From the NCBI GenBank assembly GCA_021824635.1, contig JAKAKD010000041.1, positions 62,001 to 126,000 on the forward strand: a stretch of DNA of 64,000 nt. Reading direction: 5' to 3'. The first letter of the stretch is position 1. Every line of letters starts with the position of its first letter. A program made the translations under genes and the position numbers. The notes under the pieces were generated by a model. That model was not told the origin of the DNA and searched no databases. It saw only the letters and a list, made by a program, of their open reading frames with translations. This stretch comes from Bacteroidota bacterium. Lineage in GTDB: Bacteria; Bacteroidota; Ignavibacteria; Ignavibacteriales; Melioribacteraceae. This document shows, piece after piece, positions 63,673-64,000 of the stretch.

Positions 63673-64000
63673 TTATTTCTCTAATTTTTTCACTTCACGA
63701 ATAATTTTTTCGTGAATTTCCGGAATTGAAAGCTGTCCGCTTATAATCCGAAATCTTTTTTCTTTTTCAGCAATATAGAAATAACCTTTTCTAACACGTT
63801 CGTAAAAATCCATTTTAGAAAGTTCGATCCGGTCCAGTTCCACATGTTTTACTTTGGATTTTCTTTTTAGCACTTCTTCAATTGGTATATCTAAGAAAAA
63901 AGTTAAATCCGGCACTGCTTTACCAATTACAAAACGCTGAAGCTCTTCAACAAATTCCAGAGAAATTTTTCTGCCGAATGCTTGATAGGCGATTGATGAA
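63673..64000 (-). CDS. tmk: Thymidylate kinase (partial, N-terminus outside window)
   Basis: The minus-strand frame runs through the right edge and gives the C-terminal ~108 residues. It reads SSIAYQAFGRKISLEFVEELQRFV, then KAVPDLTFFLDIPIEEVLKR, the lid region with R-rich blocks (DRIELSKMDFYERVRKGY) and a lysine-rich end. These are the dTMP-kinase motifs SxxAYQ, PDLTxxLD and the DRxE-type lid. The P-loop would lie beyond 64000. Makes dTDP from dTMP. Confidence 0.9.
   Translation of the reverse strand, partial: SSIAYQAFGRKISLEFVEELQRFVIGKAVPDLTFFLDIPIEEVLKRKSKVKHVELDRIELSKMDFYERVRKGYFYIAEKEKRFRIISGQLSIPEIHEKIIREVKKLEK

Overview
This is an AT-rich bacterial chromosome segment that most resembles Ignavibacteria (Ignavibacteriales, the Bacteroidota/Chlorobiota side of the tree). 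The evidence is a secreted protein with a type IX secretion (T9SS) C-terminal sorting domain of the PNPFNPTT...GVYFYRLQAG type, a PorZ-like propeller protein, a bacillithiol gene (bshC), a DUF4296 lipoprotein, weak dependence on Shine-Dalgarno sequences, and the gene content overall. The assignment is inferred from protein features; no rRNA or tRNA gene was found to confirm it.

Layout. 1-3.3 kb: an unidentified gene tail, then nfnAB (electron-bifurcating transhydrogenase) and a small toxin-antitoxin (TA) locus with a frameshifted toxin. 3.3-11.2 kb: a small membrane protein, a T9SS propeller protein and a CsgG-family protein whose ribosome-binding site lies in a hairpin; a HEPN/MNT pair; a DUF2442 gene with a broken DUF4160 partner; and an anti-sigma-like membrane protein beside an unusual two-ORF protein that may be its sigma partner. 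11.2-31.3 kb: a very large GH13 enzyme, mutS, DAHP synthase and prephenate dehydrogenase (aromatic amino acids), a TA pair and gene debris, a methyltransferase, an FAD protein, an SDR, acetate kinase, 3-hydroxyacyl-CoA dehydrogenase and an ABC exporter. 31.3-52.3 kb: recQ, rhomboid protease, pgk and gap (glycolysis), a Crp-type regulator with a PHP phosphoesterase, the PorZ-like protein, an ABC-F ATPase, a ROK kinase, bshC, aroA-trmH, an IS200-like element, deoC-folD and ymdB. 52.3-59.7 kb: an accessory block with a RhuM-Fic protein, a PIN-domain protein and a five-gene operon without a recognised function. 59.7-64 kb: a DnaQ-UvrC fusion nuclease, a zinc-ribbon membrane protein, a CtpA-type protease and the C-terminal part of thymidylate kinase.

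Two things stand out. First, four accessory modules (RelE-type TA, DUF4160/DUF2442, a second RelE-type TA, RhuM-Fic) sit against a housekeeping gene whose end or leader appears a second time on the far side of the module. The clearest case is a second, diverged copy of the tyrA ACT-domain tail. No recombinase gene is visible at any of them. Second, the operon at 54.9-59.7 kb encodes a GH46-like hydrolase, a multi-pass membrane protein, a 131-residue protein, an exported envelope protein and a 317-residue protein. The 131-residue protein recurs as the C-terminal half of the neighbouring PIN-domain protein, so the block is a plausible undescribed multi-gene system. These functions are inferences from sequence alone.
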